DNA of 64,000 nucleotides, taken from NCBI RefSeq assembly GCF_000335475.2, contig NZ_ANAH02000064.1, forward strand, positions 372,001-436,000. The letters are read 5' to 3'. Every line of letters starts with the position of its first letter. Position 1 is the first letter of the stretch. The notes under the pieces were generated by a model. It was not told the DNA's origin, made no database searches, and saw only the letters and a program-made list of their open reading frames with translations. Source of the stretch: Cystobacter fuscus DSM 2262 (lineage in GTDB: Bacteria > Myxococcota > Myxococcia > Myxococcales > Myxococcaceae). Positions 33,917 through 41,775 of the stretch are shown here, piece by piece. The position numbers and the translations under genes were made by a program.

Positions 33917-34981
33917 ATGAAGCGGTGTGTCCCGGTGATGGTGCTGGGGGTGTTGCTCGCCTTCGTGGCGCGCGCCCAGGAGCCGAAGCTGACCCTTCTG
34001 GTGACAGGGGACAACCGGGGAGAGATCGCCCAATGTGGCTGTGATCATCAGCCCGCGGGGGGGCTCGCCCGGCGCAAGATCGTGGTCGATCAGGCGCGAG
34101 CCAGGGGACCCCTGCTGCTGCTCGACACCGGCAACGCGCTCTTCAAGAACGAGACCGCCGATGAGGCGTCCAGGCACAAGGCCCGCTTCATTCTCGAAAC
34201 GATGGGAAGGCTGGGGACCGCCGCGATGGCCGTGGGCCGGTTGGAGCTCTCGGCGGGTCCCGAGTTCCTCCAGGACGCGGCGAGGAAGGCGAACATGAAG
34301 CCGCTGTCGGCCAACCTCACCTGGAAGGGCAAGCGGCTCTTCGCGCCCTCGATGATCATCACCCAGGGAGGCTGGAGGATTGGCGTGGTGGGGGTGGGGC
34401 CCGCGTTCTCCGGTCTCGAGGGGCATCCCGGGCTGGTGGGCACTCCCCCGATTCCCGCGGCCCTCGCCGAACTCGAGAAGCTCGAGGGCCAGGTGGATCT
34501 GCGCCTCGTGCTGGCGTCGCTTCCCATGGAGGAAGCGCTCCGCCTGTCGAAGGAGGCGGGAGCGCGCGTGGATTTCATCCTCCAGTCCGGAGACTCGAAG
34601 CGGCCCACCGTGGCGCGGCACGATCACGCCAACTTCGTCGTCTCCACCGGAGAGCTGGGACAGCGGATGGCGAGCCTGGAGTTGAAACTCTCGGGCGAGG
34701 GGCCCCTGGTGGACTCCGCGGAGCTCGCCCGCGCCGAGCAATCCCTGGCGCTGTTGGAACAGCAGCTCTCCGAGGCGCGTGGTCGGGGGGTCTCCCAGGA
34801 AACCCAGAAGGGTCTCGAGGAGCGCCAGGCCCAGGCACGGGCCCATCTCACCCAACTGCGCGGGCGGACCGGCCGGAGCTTCTCCCTGTCCGCCCTGGTG
34901 CTCGGGCCGAGCGTGGCCGAAGACCCCGAGCTCGCGGCGCGGGTGGAGAAGCTCCATGCGGGTGGGGCGCCCGAGCACTGA
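33917..34981 (+). CDS. Exported calcineurin-like phosphoesterase/5'-nucleotidase-like protein
   Basis: A 354-residue protein with a signal peptide (MKRCVPVMVLGVLLAFVARA). GGGAGGAG lies nine bases before ATG 33917; a GTG three bases earlier is equally open. The core begins LTLLVTGDNRGEIAQCGC, then GGLARRKIVVDQ and LLLLDTGNALF, the N-terminal pattern of an exported 5'-nucleotidase/UshA-like group with a conserved CGC. Most metal-binding His/Asp residues of true metallophosphoesterases are hard to place, so it may be inactive or use another chemistry. The last 110 residues contain a coiled coil (LARAEQSLALLEQQLSEARG). It converges on the cytochrome gene with a 33-bp gap. Confidence 0.65.
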   Translation: MKRCVPVMVLGVLLAFVARAQEPKLTLLVTGDNRGEIAQCGCDHQPAGGLARRKIVVDQARARGPLLLLDTGNALFKNETADEASRHKARFILETMGRLGTAAMAVGRLELSAGPEFLQDAARKANMKPLSANLTWKGKRLFAPSMIITQGGWRIGVVGVGPAFSGLEGHPGLVGTPPIPAALAELEKLEGQVDLRLVLASLPMEEALRLSKEAGARVDFILQSGDSKRPTVARHDHANFVVSTGELGQRMASLELKLSGEGPLVDSAELARAEQSLALLEQQLSEARGRGVSQETQKGLEERQAQARAHLTQLRGRTGRSFSLSALVLGPSVAEDPELAARVEKLHAGGAPEH

Positions 34982-35014
34982 CGGGCGCGTCCACCGCGCG
35001 GTCTTCCGGGTCGC

Positions 35015-37810
35015 TCAGGGATGGCTGAGGGGGTTGGCGGGATCGGTCCCGTTGAGCCGCTCATCGCCGTCCAGGTGCCCGTCGAGGTCGCGATCGATGC
35101 CGATGCGCTGGCCCGAGCCCGGAGGCGTGCAGGTGTAGGTCAGCGCCCCCAGCCCCGTGGTCACCATCAGGCGCAGGGCCGCGTCGGCCAGGAGGGGATC
35201 GGATTTCCGGTCGCTCTTGAACAGCCCGTTGCCCACGTAGGCGAAGCCCACCTCGTTCTGGGCGTTGCGGCCCTTGGCCACCAGGTCGCACTCGCCGACG
35301 TTCGCGCGCGCCATCAGGAGGTTGACGCGGGGGCCGGCCACCATCGCGTTGAGGGGGGTGAGCGTCACCTGCTGCCCGACGATGGGCGCCAGGTTGGTGT
35401 CGAAGGCGAGGAGGTACTCCGCCATGTCCAGCTTGGCCTGGTGGCCCGCGGGCGTGTTCGGGATGCCGACCGAGTTGAAGATCGGATCATGGTCGAACCC
35501 GCTGTTGAAGCGCATCATCGTGTCGATCGAGCCGTCGCTGTTGAAGCCGAAGCCACGGATCTGATCGCCCATGAAGGGGTCCGGGGGGAGGAAGCCGAAG
35601 GGGTAGGCCACGCCGAACATGCCGACCTTCTGGTACAGGTTGCGCAGGTGCGGCACCTTGGGGAAGAGCGCCGTCGCGACGAACGCCGAGCGGCCATCCG
35701 TTCCGAAGAAGCCCTTGAAGGGACCCGCGCCGGGGTTGGCGTTGGGATCCAGCCGGTGGCAGGACTGGCACGAGCCATGGAAGAAGCTCGTGGTGTTGAA
35801 GAAGAAGTCCTTGCCCGCCTGCTGCGCCGACGTGAGCGAGTTGTCCAGGTTGCGCACGGGATTGGGCGGGTAGACGACCTGGAGGATGAACTCCGAGAAC
35901 CGCTGCATCTCCGCCGGAGTGAGCTGGGCGGAGCGTCCGAGCAGATCCATGAACGCCGGGTTGAACTGCTTGAACGCCTCGGTCTCGTTGAACGCGCCGC
36001 TGTCTGGCTGGGCGCTCGTCGCCAGCTCCCCGCCGGAGCGGTCCCCCCGCCAGTGCATCGGACCGTGGTTGGCCATGCCGCGCAGGCTCTGGGTCGCCAG
36101 CGGGCCCTTCACCGGGTGGAAGTTGGGATCCTGGCCAAAGGTGGGATCGGTGCCGAACTCGGGCGGCGTCGTGACGATGGGGTTCTTGTTGAGCTTGTAG
36201 GCCGCATCCGGATTGCCCAGGTCCCAGTCCAGGCTGTCGAAGTCGCCGAAGATGTGGCAGCTCGCGCAGGACGAGTCGCCATGGCTCGAGCTCTTGCGCG
36301 CGTCATAGAGATAGGGGCGGCCGGCCACCACGCTCGGCGGCTCGGGGTTGAACAGGGGCAGGTGGGCGACCTCCTGCTTCGTGGCGGTGTCGACGACGGA
36401 GATGGCGTTGTCGAAGCGCGTCAGCACGTACATGCGCCCGTTGGTTTCATCCAACACCATGCCGGTGGGGCCGCCGCCGCTCAGGGGAATCTGGTTGGCG
36501 GTGTCGGGCACGAAGGTGTCGGCCTCGAGCGCGGCGGTGGAATAGACGCCGAGCTTCGAGGAGCCGAACGCGGCCACGTACAGGGTGGCACCGTCGGCGG
36601 TCACCACCATGCCGAGTGGCTGGGCGAGGCTCTTGTCGTTCTCGGCGTTGGGAAGGGCGGCGCAGCAGGCGGCGTAGTTGATGTGCTTGTTGAGGTGCCT
36701 GGGCGCGACGCCCGAGGAGCCGAGCACCGAGATGCGGCTCTCGTGCAGGTGGCCCCGCAGGCTGCTGCCGGCGAAGGTGCCCGGCCCCTCGAAGCGCAGA
36801 TCATTCCGGGCCTCGGTGTTGCTCACGTACACCTTGCCGCTCACCGGGTTGACGGCCATGTTGAACAGGATGGTGCCCACGCCGGAGTAGAAGCCAGACG
36901 GGCCCGCGAGCTGCGCCGGGGGATTGGCGGTGGCATCGATGACGAACACGTCCTTGTCCGGCAGGGAGAAGCGCACCTTGTCCGTCCAGGAGCGGCCCAG
37001 CGAGTCGAGCCAGTCCGTGCCGTTGAACTTCACGAGGACGCCGGTCTCCGGCGCTGGCTTTCCCTCGAAGTTGACGTTGGGGCCGGGGACGCCGCCCACC
37101 GACTCGCCACCGTTGGGCACGAGGATCTCGTGGACGATGCTGGTGCGGTTGCCCGAGTGGAACGCGGCGGCGTAGACGCGCGAGCCATCGGGCGTCGCGG
37201 CGAGCGCGCGCGGGGTATCACTGAAGAGGGTGACGATCGACAGCGGGTTGCCCGCGAGCGAGGTGCCCAGGTTGTTGGCATCGAACACCCAGACATCGGC
37301 CCGGCCGATGCCCGGCGTGGCGAACTGGGGGTTGAAGGGCACGTTCTGCCCGCGGTGGGCGGCGGTGATGAAGGCGCGGCTCTTGCCCGGTCCGGCGAAG
37401 ACGATGTCGCGAGGCTCGTCGCCCACGAGCAGGGTGCGCACCACGGAGCCGCCGTGCCCATTCGGGGAGAGATCCACGACGCTCACGCTGTCGGACAAGT
37501 GATTGACGACCCAGACCTCGTTGTCACTGCGCGCCGCCACCGCGACGGGCTCCAGTCCGACGACCACCGAGGAGATGTGGAGCAGGCCCGTGGGCAGGAC
37601 CTGGAAGACCTCGAGCCGATTGTCCGGGGTGTTGACGGCGAAGAGGCGGGTGCCCGAGGGCGAGAGGGCAAGCGGCCGGACCTGACCGCTTTCGAAGAGG
37701 GTGAAGGGCGCCGCGGACACCTCGTGGCCCACCAGGCTTCCCAAGAGGAACATCGCGGCCAAGAACGCTTTCCAAACATCACACTGCAACGCCATGTCTC
37801 TGGCTTTCAT
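35015..37810 (-). CDS. Secreted YVTN-type beta-propeller / di-haem cytochrome c protein
   Basis: A 931-residue protein. ATG 37810 has GGAGG four bases upstream; the signal peptide follows (FLAAMFLLGSLVGHEVSA). About residues 30-500 form a YVTN-like propeller (LALSPSGTRLFAVNTPDNRL, VWVVNHLSDSVSVVDLSPNG, RALAATPDGSRVYAAAFHSG). Two c-type haem motifs follow, CASCH and CQSCH, flanked by MANHGPMHWRGDRSG, a pattern known from di-haem cytochrome c peroxidase/MauG-like proteins. The last 35 residues contain a Ca-binding-like DRDLDGHLDGDE. It is probably a periplasmic or surface oxidoreductase with a binding propeller; the electron partner is unknown. Transcribed separately from the lanthipeptide locus. 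Confidence 0.85.
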   Translation of the reverse strand: MKARDMALQCDVWKAFLAAMFLLGSLVGHEVSAAPFTLFESGQVRPLALSPSGTRLFAVNTPDNRLEVFQVLPTGLLHISSVVVGLEPVAVAARSDNEVWVVNHLSDSVSVVDLSPNGHGGSVVRTLLVGDEPRDIVFAGPGKSRAFITAAHRGQNVPFNPQFATPGIGRADVWVFDANNLGTSLAGNPLSIVTLFSDTPRALAATPDGSRVYAAAFHSGNRTSIVHEILVPNGGESVGGVPGPNVNFEGKPAPETGVLVKFNGTDWLDSLGRSWTDKVRFSLPDKDVFVIDATANPPAQLAGPSGFYSGVGTILFNMAVNPVSGKVYVSNTEARNDLRFEGPGTFAGSSLRGHLHESRISVLGSSGVAPRHLNKHINYAACCAALPNAENDKSLAQPLGMVVTADGATLYVAAFGSSKLGVYSTAALEADTFVPDTANQIPLSGGGPTGMVLDETNGRMYVLTRFDNAISVVDTATKQEVAHLPLFNPEPPSVVAGRPYLYDARKSSSHGDSSCASCHIFGDFDSLDWDLGNPDAAYKLNKNPIVTTPPEFGTDPTFGQDPNFHPVKGPLATQSLRGMANHGPMHWRGDRSGGELATSAQPDSGAFNETEAFKQFNPAFMDLLGRSAQLTPAEMQRFSEFILQVVYPPNPVRNLDNSLTSAQQAGKDFFFNTTSFFHGSCQSCHRLDPNANPGAGPFKGFFGTDGRSAFVATALFPKVPHLRNLYQKVGMFGVAYPFGFLPPDPFMGDQIRGFGFNSDGSIDTMMRFNSGFDHDPIFNSVGIPNTPAGHQAKLDMAEYLLAFDTNLAPIVGQQVTLTPLNAMVAGPRVNLLMARANVGECDLVAKGRNAQNEVGFAYVGNGLFKSDRKSDPLLADAALRLMVTTGLGALTYTCTPPGSGQRIGIDRDLDGHLDGDERLNGTDPANPLSHP

Positions 37811-38061
37811 GCCACCTCCACGCCGAGTGCGAATCCCCCGTTCGCGGATACAGCGAGGCAAAAGAATGACCGTGATGGTGCGCTGTCGCGAGGTGTTCTG
37901 TAAAGGCCGGGGAATAAAGAACGAGCACCTGCTCGCCGCTTGTCTAGCGTGAGTGGGACCCTTTGTGAGGTGAGCGAGGACATCGCGTATGCCCTCGGCC
38001 AACGACAGGCACGGAGCGAGGGCCGGCTCAGGTATTCGGCTTCCGCGACAAGCTCATCTGC

Positions 38062-40719
38062 TCATGCGGAGAAGTCCAGATAGGGAATGCCACCGCCCGT
38101 GAGAAGCCGGTGGATGAACGAGCCGGTCCCCGCGGAACCCGTGCCGTAATCCGTGGAGACGCGGAGGAGATCCTCGCCAGGGAAGACGAGGCCGGCGGGC
38201 CGCTCGAGCGCGAACAGCATGACCCGATCCAGGAACCGCCGGGCCTCCGTTCGCCAGACCTCCGCGCCGGTATATCGATGGAGGTCCACGAAGAATCCTC
38301 CCAGGCCCGCCATGCCCGCGAAGTTCGTGGGAAACACGGAGTAGTTGCCCGCGAGCGACGCCGCGATGTCCTGGGCCTGCCGGGCGTACCGCTCGTCCCT
38401 GAGCACGTCGTAGAAGCGCAGCGCGACACAGCCAATGCCCGCGCTCCCAATGTGCCAGTACGGATAGAACACCGATTCCCGCCGGGAACGGTGGAACCGT
38501 GGATGACCCTTCTTCCAATCGGCACTCGACAGATCGAAGTCCAGGAGCCGGATCGCGGCCTCGAGGTGCTCCTGCCGCCCGGTCGCCTGGTGGAGCTTCA
38601 GGCAGAAATAGCCGAGCCCGGAGGCGCCATGTGCCAGGCCATGGTAGACATCTCCGTTGTTTTCGAAGAAGTCCCCTTGCTCGGATGACTGGATGCCTGG
38701 CTTCAGCGTGTCGAAGACATGCATGGCCCGCTGGAGATACTTCTCCTCCCCGAGCCGGTCGAAGAAGAACAGGTTCGTGAGCCCGAATCCGCCGCTTCCA
38801 TAGAAGAGGTCGGCGCTCTCGAAGAGCAGGGGAGAGCGCCCAGCGATGTCCAGGAGGTCCTCGGCCTCCTTCCTCCGCCCCAGTTCCAGGAGCGTCCAGG
38901 CGATTCCGGCACTGCCGATATAGAGACCGGGCGCGTAGCGCTGGTTGTCGACCTGGGAGGACTCGCGAAGCAGGGCCTCGAGGAAGACCTCGGGAAGCGG
39001 CCTTCCCACGCGGTGGAGGAAGAGCGCGATGCCAGACGCTCCATACGCGGCACTCAAGCGATTGGTGGTGAAGCGGCGGTAATCCGTGGGGAGATCCAGG
39101 GGATCCGTCCCCGTGTGGATCTGGTCGGCGATGTATCGGATGATCCCATCGAGGGAGTCGCGCAATGCGTTGTCGTCTCGACGGGGAGGGAGCCGCTGCA
39201 CCGAGCGGATGCCCTCCAAGCTGCGCTCCGCCTCGGCCAGCAGTTCGTCCGCCCGCTGGAAGTCCTGCTCGATTCCAAAGATGAGCCGCACGAAGGCTTC
39301 CGGGATGCCCTTCTCCCGGGCGAAGTGCTCGAGCATGGGCTCGCGCTGGTGGGAGGCGAGCGTGAAGAAGGGGGTGGGAGGGTAGAGGAAATCACCGAGA
39401 ACCCGGCTCAAGGCCTGGTGATCCTCCTGGAAGGTGGGAACCGGGCCCGTGGGCTTATCCACCCCGAAGCCGGGGGTGAACAGCCGGATGACGGGACCCT
39501 GCTCCGGGTTCTGGAGGTCGAGCGCGGCCTCGAAGTCGATGAACGTGAGCTGATCGCGCTCCAGGTCGAACAGGATGTTCTTCGGGGAGATGTCCTGGAT
39601 GACCACGCCCTGCGCGTGGATGGTACGCAGCGCGGAGATGAGCTTCCTGGACACCGCGAGGAAGGTCTCACCGAAGCGCCGCACCTCGTCGGCACTCGGA
39701 GCGGGCGACGCGAGGAGGGACAGTTGTCCGGAGGCCATGTGGGCACTGAGCTTCTTGCCGCGCACGAGCTCCATGACGAGAAAGCTGTGCTCCCAGTCCT
39801 GGAAGAAGTCGAGCGCACGGGGAGCCAGTCCCGTTGTCTCCAGCCGCTTGAGGATCCGGTACTCGTTCTGGAGACAATCGACGGCGTCGCAGGGGTTCTT
39901 GCGCCCCCGGTTCACCAGGGGCCGGGCCTCCTTGAGCACCACCTCCACCCGGGACGTCAGATCGAGGCACCGATAGACTCCTCCCTTGGAGGAAGAACTC
40001 ATGGCCGAGAGCGCCTTGTATCGGCCATGGAGGATGGGCTCCTCGGCGGGCCCCCGATCGTCATCCGGGAAGGGATCGTCCACGCCCGGGGGCAGGGTGA
40101 AGAACGGAGGGCGTGGGTCCGGAAGCAGGCGGCCATCGGTCATCCGCAGGTGGGGCACCTGCTCTCCGTAGGCGTTGAGGCGCCCCAGGCTCCGGAACGC
40201 ACCGTAACGATAGAAGAGGACGTGGCTGCCTTCGTACCGCTTGTCCGACAGGATATAGGGGCCCACGAAGTCCTTCGTGATGCCGTGCAGTTGCTCCATG
40301 AGCCGCTTCATCTGACCGACATCCGCGGGATAGATGGTGATGAATTTCCCGCTCGCGCCCCGTGCCCACATGTGTGAATTGCTCAAGTCGAGCACGAGCT
40401 CGTCGACGAGGACCTTGAAGACCACCCGCTCGGCGACGAGCAGGGGGACGACCGCCGTCAGGAGTTCCCGGGCGCGATCGTGCGCCGTGGACACATGGAT
40501 CTTGAAGCCAGTGTCTGGGATGGAGGGCTCGGGGGGTTGGGCCTCGCACCAGATCCCCGACTTCCTTCCGACCGTCCAGGATGCCGGCAGCAGGCGAATC
40601 AGGAGTTCCCGGAACCCGGCGCTCTTCGATTGATAAGCATCCAGGCTCCCATAACGATCTGGATGCAGAAGCGTGAAGAGATGGATGTTTTCCCGTGCCC
40701 GCCGCTCGATGCCGCGCAT
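38062..40719 (-). CDS. lanKC: Class III lanthipeptide synthetase (lyase-kinase-cyclase, LanKC)
   Basis: An 885-residue three-domain enzyme. ATG 40719 has GGGAGAGGG upstream; an in-frame GTG at 40791 lacks a site. Residues about 1-200 are the phospho-Ser/Thr lyase region; about 230-480 the Ser/Thr kinase domain with Lys263 in VVLKEA, Asp376 in VIQDISPKN and Asp395 in FIDFEAA; about 530-885 the LanC-like cyclase with glycine-rich repeats (YIGSAGIAWTLLELG, YYGSGGFGLTN-like, HGASGLGYF). The zinc ligands of classical LanC are missing: YWHIGSAGIG and YGTGSAGTG stand where Cys and Cys-His are expected, the hallmark of class III. It should phosphorylate Ser/Thr, eliminate phosphate and add Cys to form labionin or lanthionine in the precursor encoded 91 bp upstream. 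No transporter or leader protease gene is adjacent. Confidence 0.93.
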   Translation of the reverse strand: MRGIERRARENIHLFTLLHPDRYGSLDAYQSKSAGFRELLIRLLPASWTVGRKSGIWCEAQPPEPSIPDTGFKIHVSTAHDRARELLTAVVPLLVAERVVFKVLVDELVLDLSNSHMWARGASGKFITIYPADVGQMKRLMEQLHGITKDFVGPYILSDKRYEGSHVLFYRYGAFRSLGRLNAYGEQVPHLRMTDGRLLPDPRPPFFTLPPGVDDPFPDDDRGPAEEPILHGRYKALSAMSSSSKGGVYRCLDLTSRVEVVLKEARPLVNRGRKNPCDAVDCLQNEYRILKRLETTGLAPRALDFFQDWEHSFLVMELVRGKKLSAHMASGQLSLLASPAPSADEVRRFGETFLAVSRKLISALRTIHAQGVVIQDISPKNILFDLERDQLTFIDFEAALDLQNPEQGPVIRLFTPGFGVDKPTGPVPTFQEDHQALSRVLGDFLYPPTPFFTLASHQREPMLEHFAREKGIPEAFVRLIFGIEQDFQRADELLAEAERSLEGIRSVQRLPPRRDDNALRDSLDGIIRYIADQIHTGTDPLDLPTDYRRFTTNRLSAAYGASGIALFLHRVGRPLPEVFLEALLRESSQVDNQRYAPGLYIGSAGIAWTLLELGRRKEAEDLLDIAGRSPLLFESADLFYGSGGFGLTNLFFFDRLGEEKYLQRAMHVFDTLKPGIQSSEQGDFFENNGDVYHGLAHGASGLGYFCLKLHQATGRQEHLEAAIRLLDFDLSSADWKKGHPRFHRSRRESVFYPYWHIGSAGIGCVALRFYDVLRDERYARQAQDIAASLAGNYSVFPTNFAGMAGLGGFFVDLHRYTGAEVWRTEARRFLDRVMLFALERPAGLVFPGEDLLRVSTDYGTGSAGTGSFIHRLLTGGGIPYLDFSA

Positions 40720-40810
40720 GTTCCCTCTCCCAGCACCCCCGAAGGCAGATGCCCTCGGGGGATGATTCTCTGTCAACAGGTGGCGCCACACTTCGACTGG
40801 CGCCTGCTCA

Positions 40811-40966
40811 CTAGCACAACAGGAGACTCAGGCCCGAACCCATTTCACAATCAACCAGGCTGATGTTGGAGGCAGCGGGCTCCTGCCCTCCATCCGCTGA
40901 GTTGTCTCCGACTGCCTCCTCGCCCGTATCCGAGGAGAGCTTCTGCAATGCGAGTACGTTGTTCAT
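40811..40966 (-). CDS. lanA: Class III lanthipeptide precursor peptide (two-labionin type)
   Basis: A 51-residue peptide too short for routine gene calling. It starts at ATG 40966 with AAAGGA upstream and stops with TAG at 40811, 91 bp before the LanKC gene on the same strand. The leader holds VLALQKLSSD near the N-terminus, matching the hydrophobic-x-L-Q recognition motif of class III leaders, followed by an acidic Gly-rich stretch. The probable core begins near residue 31: ASNISLVDC then EMGSGLSLLLC, ending at the C-terminal Cys51. Both halves have Ser-x2-Ser-x3-Cys (S33/S36/C40 and S44/S47/C51), the substrate pattern for labionin or a Ser-derived lanthionine ring. The second half, GSxxSLLLC, closely resembles the first ring of SapB. 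The product is predicted to be hydrophobic and surface-active. The cleavage site is not determined. Confidence 0.9.
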   Translation of the reverse strand: MNNVLALQKLSSDTGEEAVGDNSADGGQEPAASNISLVDCEMGSGLSLLLC

Positions 40967-40981
40967 GACCAGATCCTTTCA

Positions 40982-41000
40982 ACTCGCCACCACGGCGAGT
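40982..41000 (-). repeat. Inverted repeat upstream of the lanthipeptide precursor gene
   Basis: ACTCGCC-ACCAC-GGCGAGT is a perfect 7-bp stem with a 5-base loop, ending 15 bases before the precursor ATG and next to its AAAGGA site. It could be an operator or an mRNA hairpin controlling translation or mRNA stability. No protein is known to bind it. Confidence 0.4.
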
Positions 41001-41227
41001 CATGCTGAGCGTATGAGTGGGGAAACAAGAATTCAACGGCTGGTACTTCGGTGCCGGAGACTATCCATTGGGAGACAGTCTGGCCTTTCTCCATCTCCGT
41101 GGGCAGGGCGGGGTCGCCAGAGGAGCTGGCCGGGTTCGTGGGTTTCCGAGCGACGAGGGAAGGGCGCGAGGGCCTGTCGGGGCTCCCCTTCATGCGGATA
41201 TCGGACGTCTGCTAGACTGCGCACCCC

Positions 41228-41431
41228 ATGAAACCCATCTTCTGCCTCATCCCCGCCCTCATGCTCGTGCTGCCGGGCTGCATCTACGTCCGTGACGCCA
41301 CCCATTCTTCTTCCTCCAGGAAGGGAGTCCGCTCCCAGTCCCGGCCGCAGTGTCATCCCAGCGAGTACTGGGATGGAGACCAGTGTCGGCACAAGGGCAA
41401 GGGTAAAGGCGCGCGCAAGCACGACCACTGA
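41228..41431 (+). CDS. Small lipoprotein
   Basis: A 67-residue protein with a clear lipoprotein signal (MKPIFCLIPALMLVLPGC, Cys18). The mature part is short and basic: a Ser-rich spacer, CHPSEYWDGDQCRHKGKGKG with two Cys 11 apart, and a His/Lys-rich tail. The Cys pair and the C-H-P-x4-W-D-G-x2-C arrangement resemble small secreted Cys-rich modules, but I recognise no family. It is divergent from the lanthipeptide precursor gene across 261 bp that hold both promoters; a functional link is not shown. Confidence 0.75.
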   Translation: MKPIFCLIPALMLVLPGCIYVRDATHSSSSRKGVRSQSRPQCHPSEYWDGDQCRHKGKGKGARKHDH

Positions 41432-41451
41432 CCCCGGGACGGGGCGCCTTC

Positions 41452-41733
41452 TCAAGCAAGGGTGATGGTACGCTCCGTGATGGCTCCCTGATACTCGACG
41501 CGAAACGTCGTCGTACCAGGGCGGACGTACGAGAAGGTGCCCTTGTCCCGCCGCACCCACTGCACTCCGGCCGTGTCCGAGACAATCGTTAGCGTCGCGT
41601 TCCAGGTGCCTTCCCGTCCCGAGACGTAGACCTCGAGGATGTGAGCGTTCAGCAGGATGTCCAGCGCCGGTGCGGGCTGGGTCTGCTCCAGGGCCTCCAG
41701 GTACTCCTTGTCCCAGTTTCCGTGCCGGCCGTG
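41452..41733 (-). pseudogene. Orphan C-terminal coding fragment (93 codons, no start)
   Basis: On the complement an open reading stretch of 93 codons begins just after an in-frame TAG (41736-41734) and ends with TGA at 41452. It has no ATG at its start but reads as a real protein end: NWDKEYLEALEQTQPAPALD, then LEVYVSGREGTWNATLTIVS, WVRRDKGTFSYVRPGTTTFR and VEYQGAITERTITLA, a beta-sandwich-like pattern. It is therefore probably the tail of a gene whose 5' part was lost, perhaps when the GH92 gene region next to it was inserted or rearranged. A short gene with a non-standard start is the alternative. Confidence 0.45.
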
Positions 41734-41775
41734 CTAGGCATGAGAGTGCGATGTTCTTCGACGAGGGGTGAACGG

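Noticed and set aside
33917-34981. CGC near the N-terminus considered as a haem-binding site
   Set aside because: A c-type haem needs Cys-x2-Cys-His; here the motif is CGCDH without the right spacing.
35021-37903. Open frame of 960 codons on the plus strand
   Set aside because: Antisense to the propeller/cytochrome gene, which has a signal peptide and haem motifs; the plus frame has no recognisable domain.
40851-41036. 61-codon open frame overlapping the lanthipeptide precursor
   Set aside because: It is in another frame, lacks a ribosome-binding site and ends inside the precursor gene; the 51-codon frame has the leader and core motifs.
40963-41193. 76-codon open frame upstream of the lanthipeptide precursor
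   Set aside because: No leader motif, no Ser-x2-Ser-x3-Cys pattern and no convincing ribosome-binding site; it lies in the promoter region.
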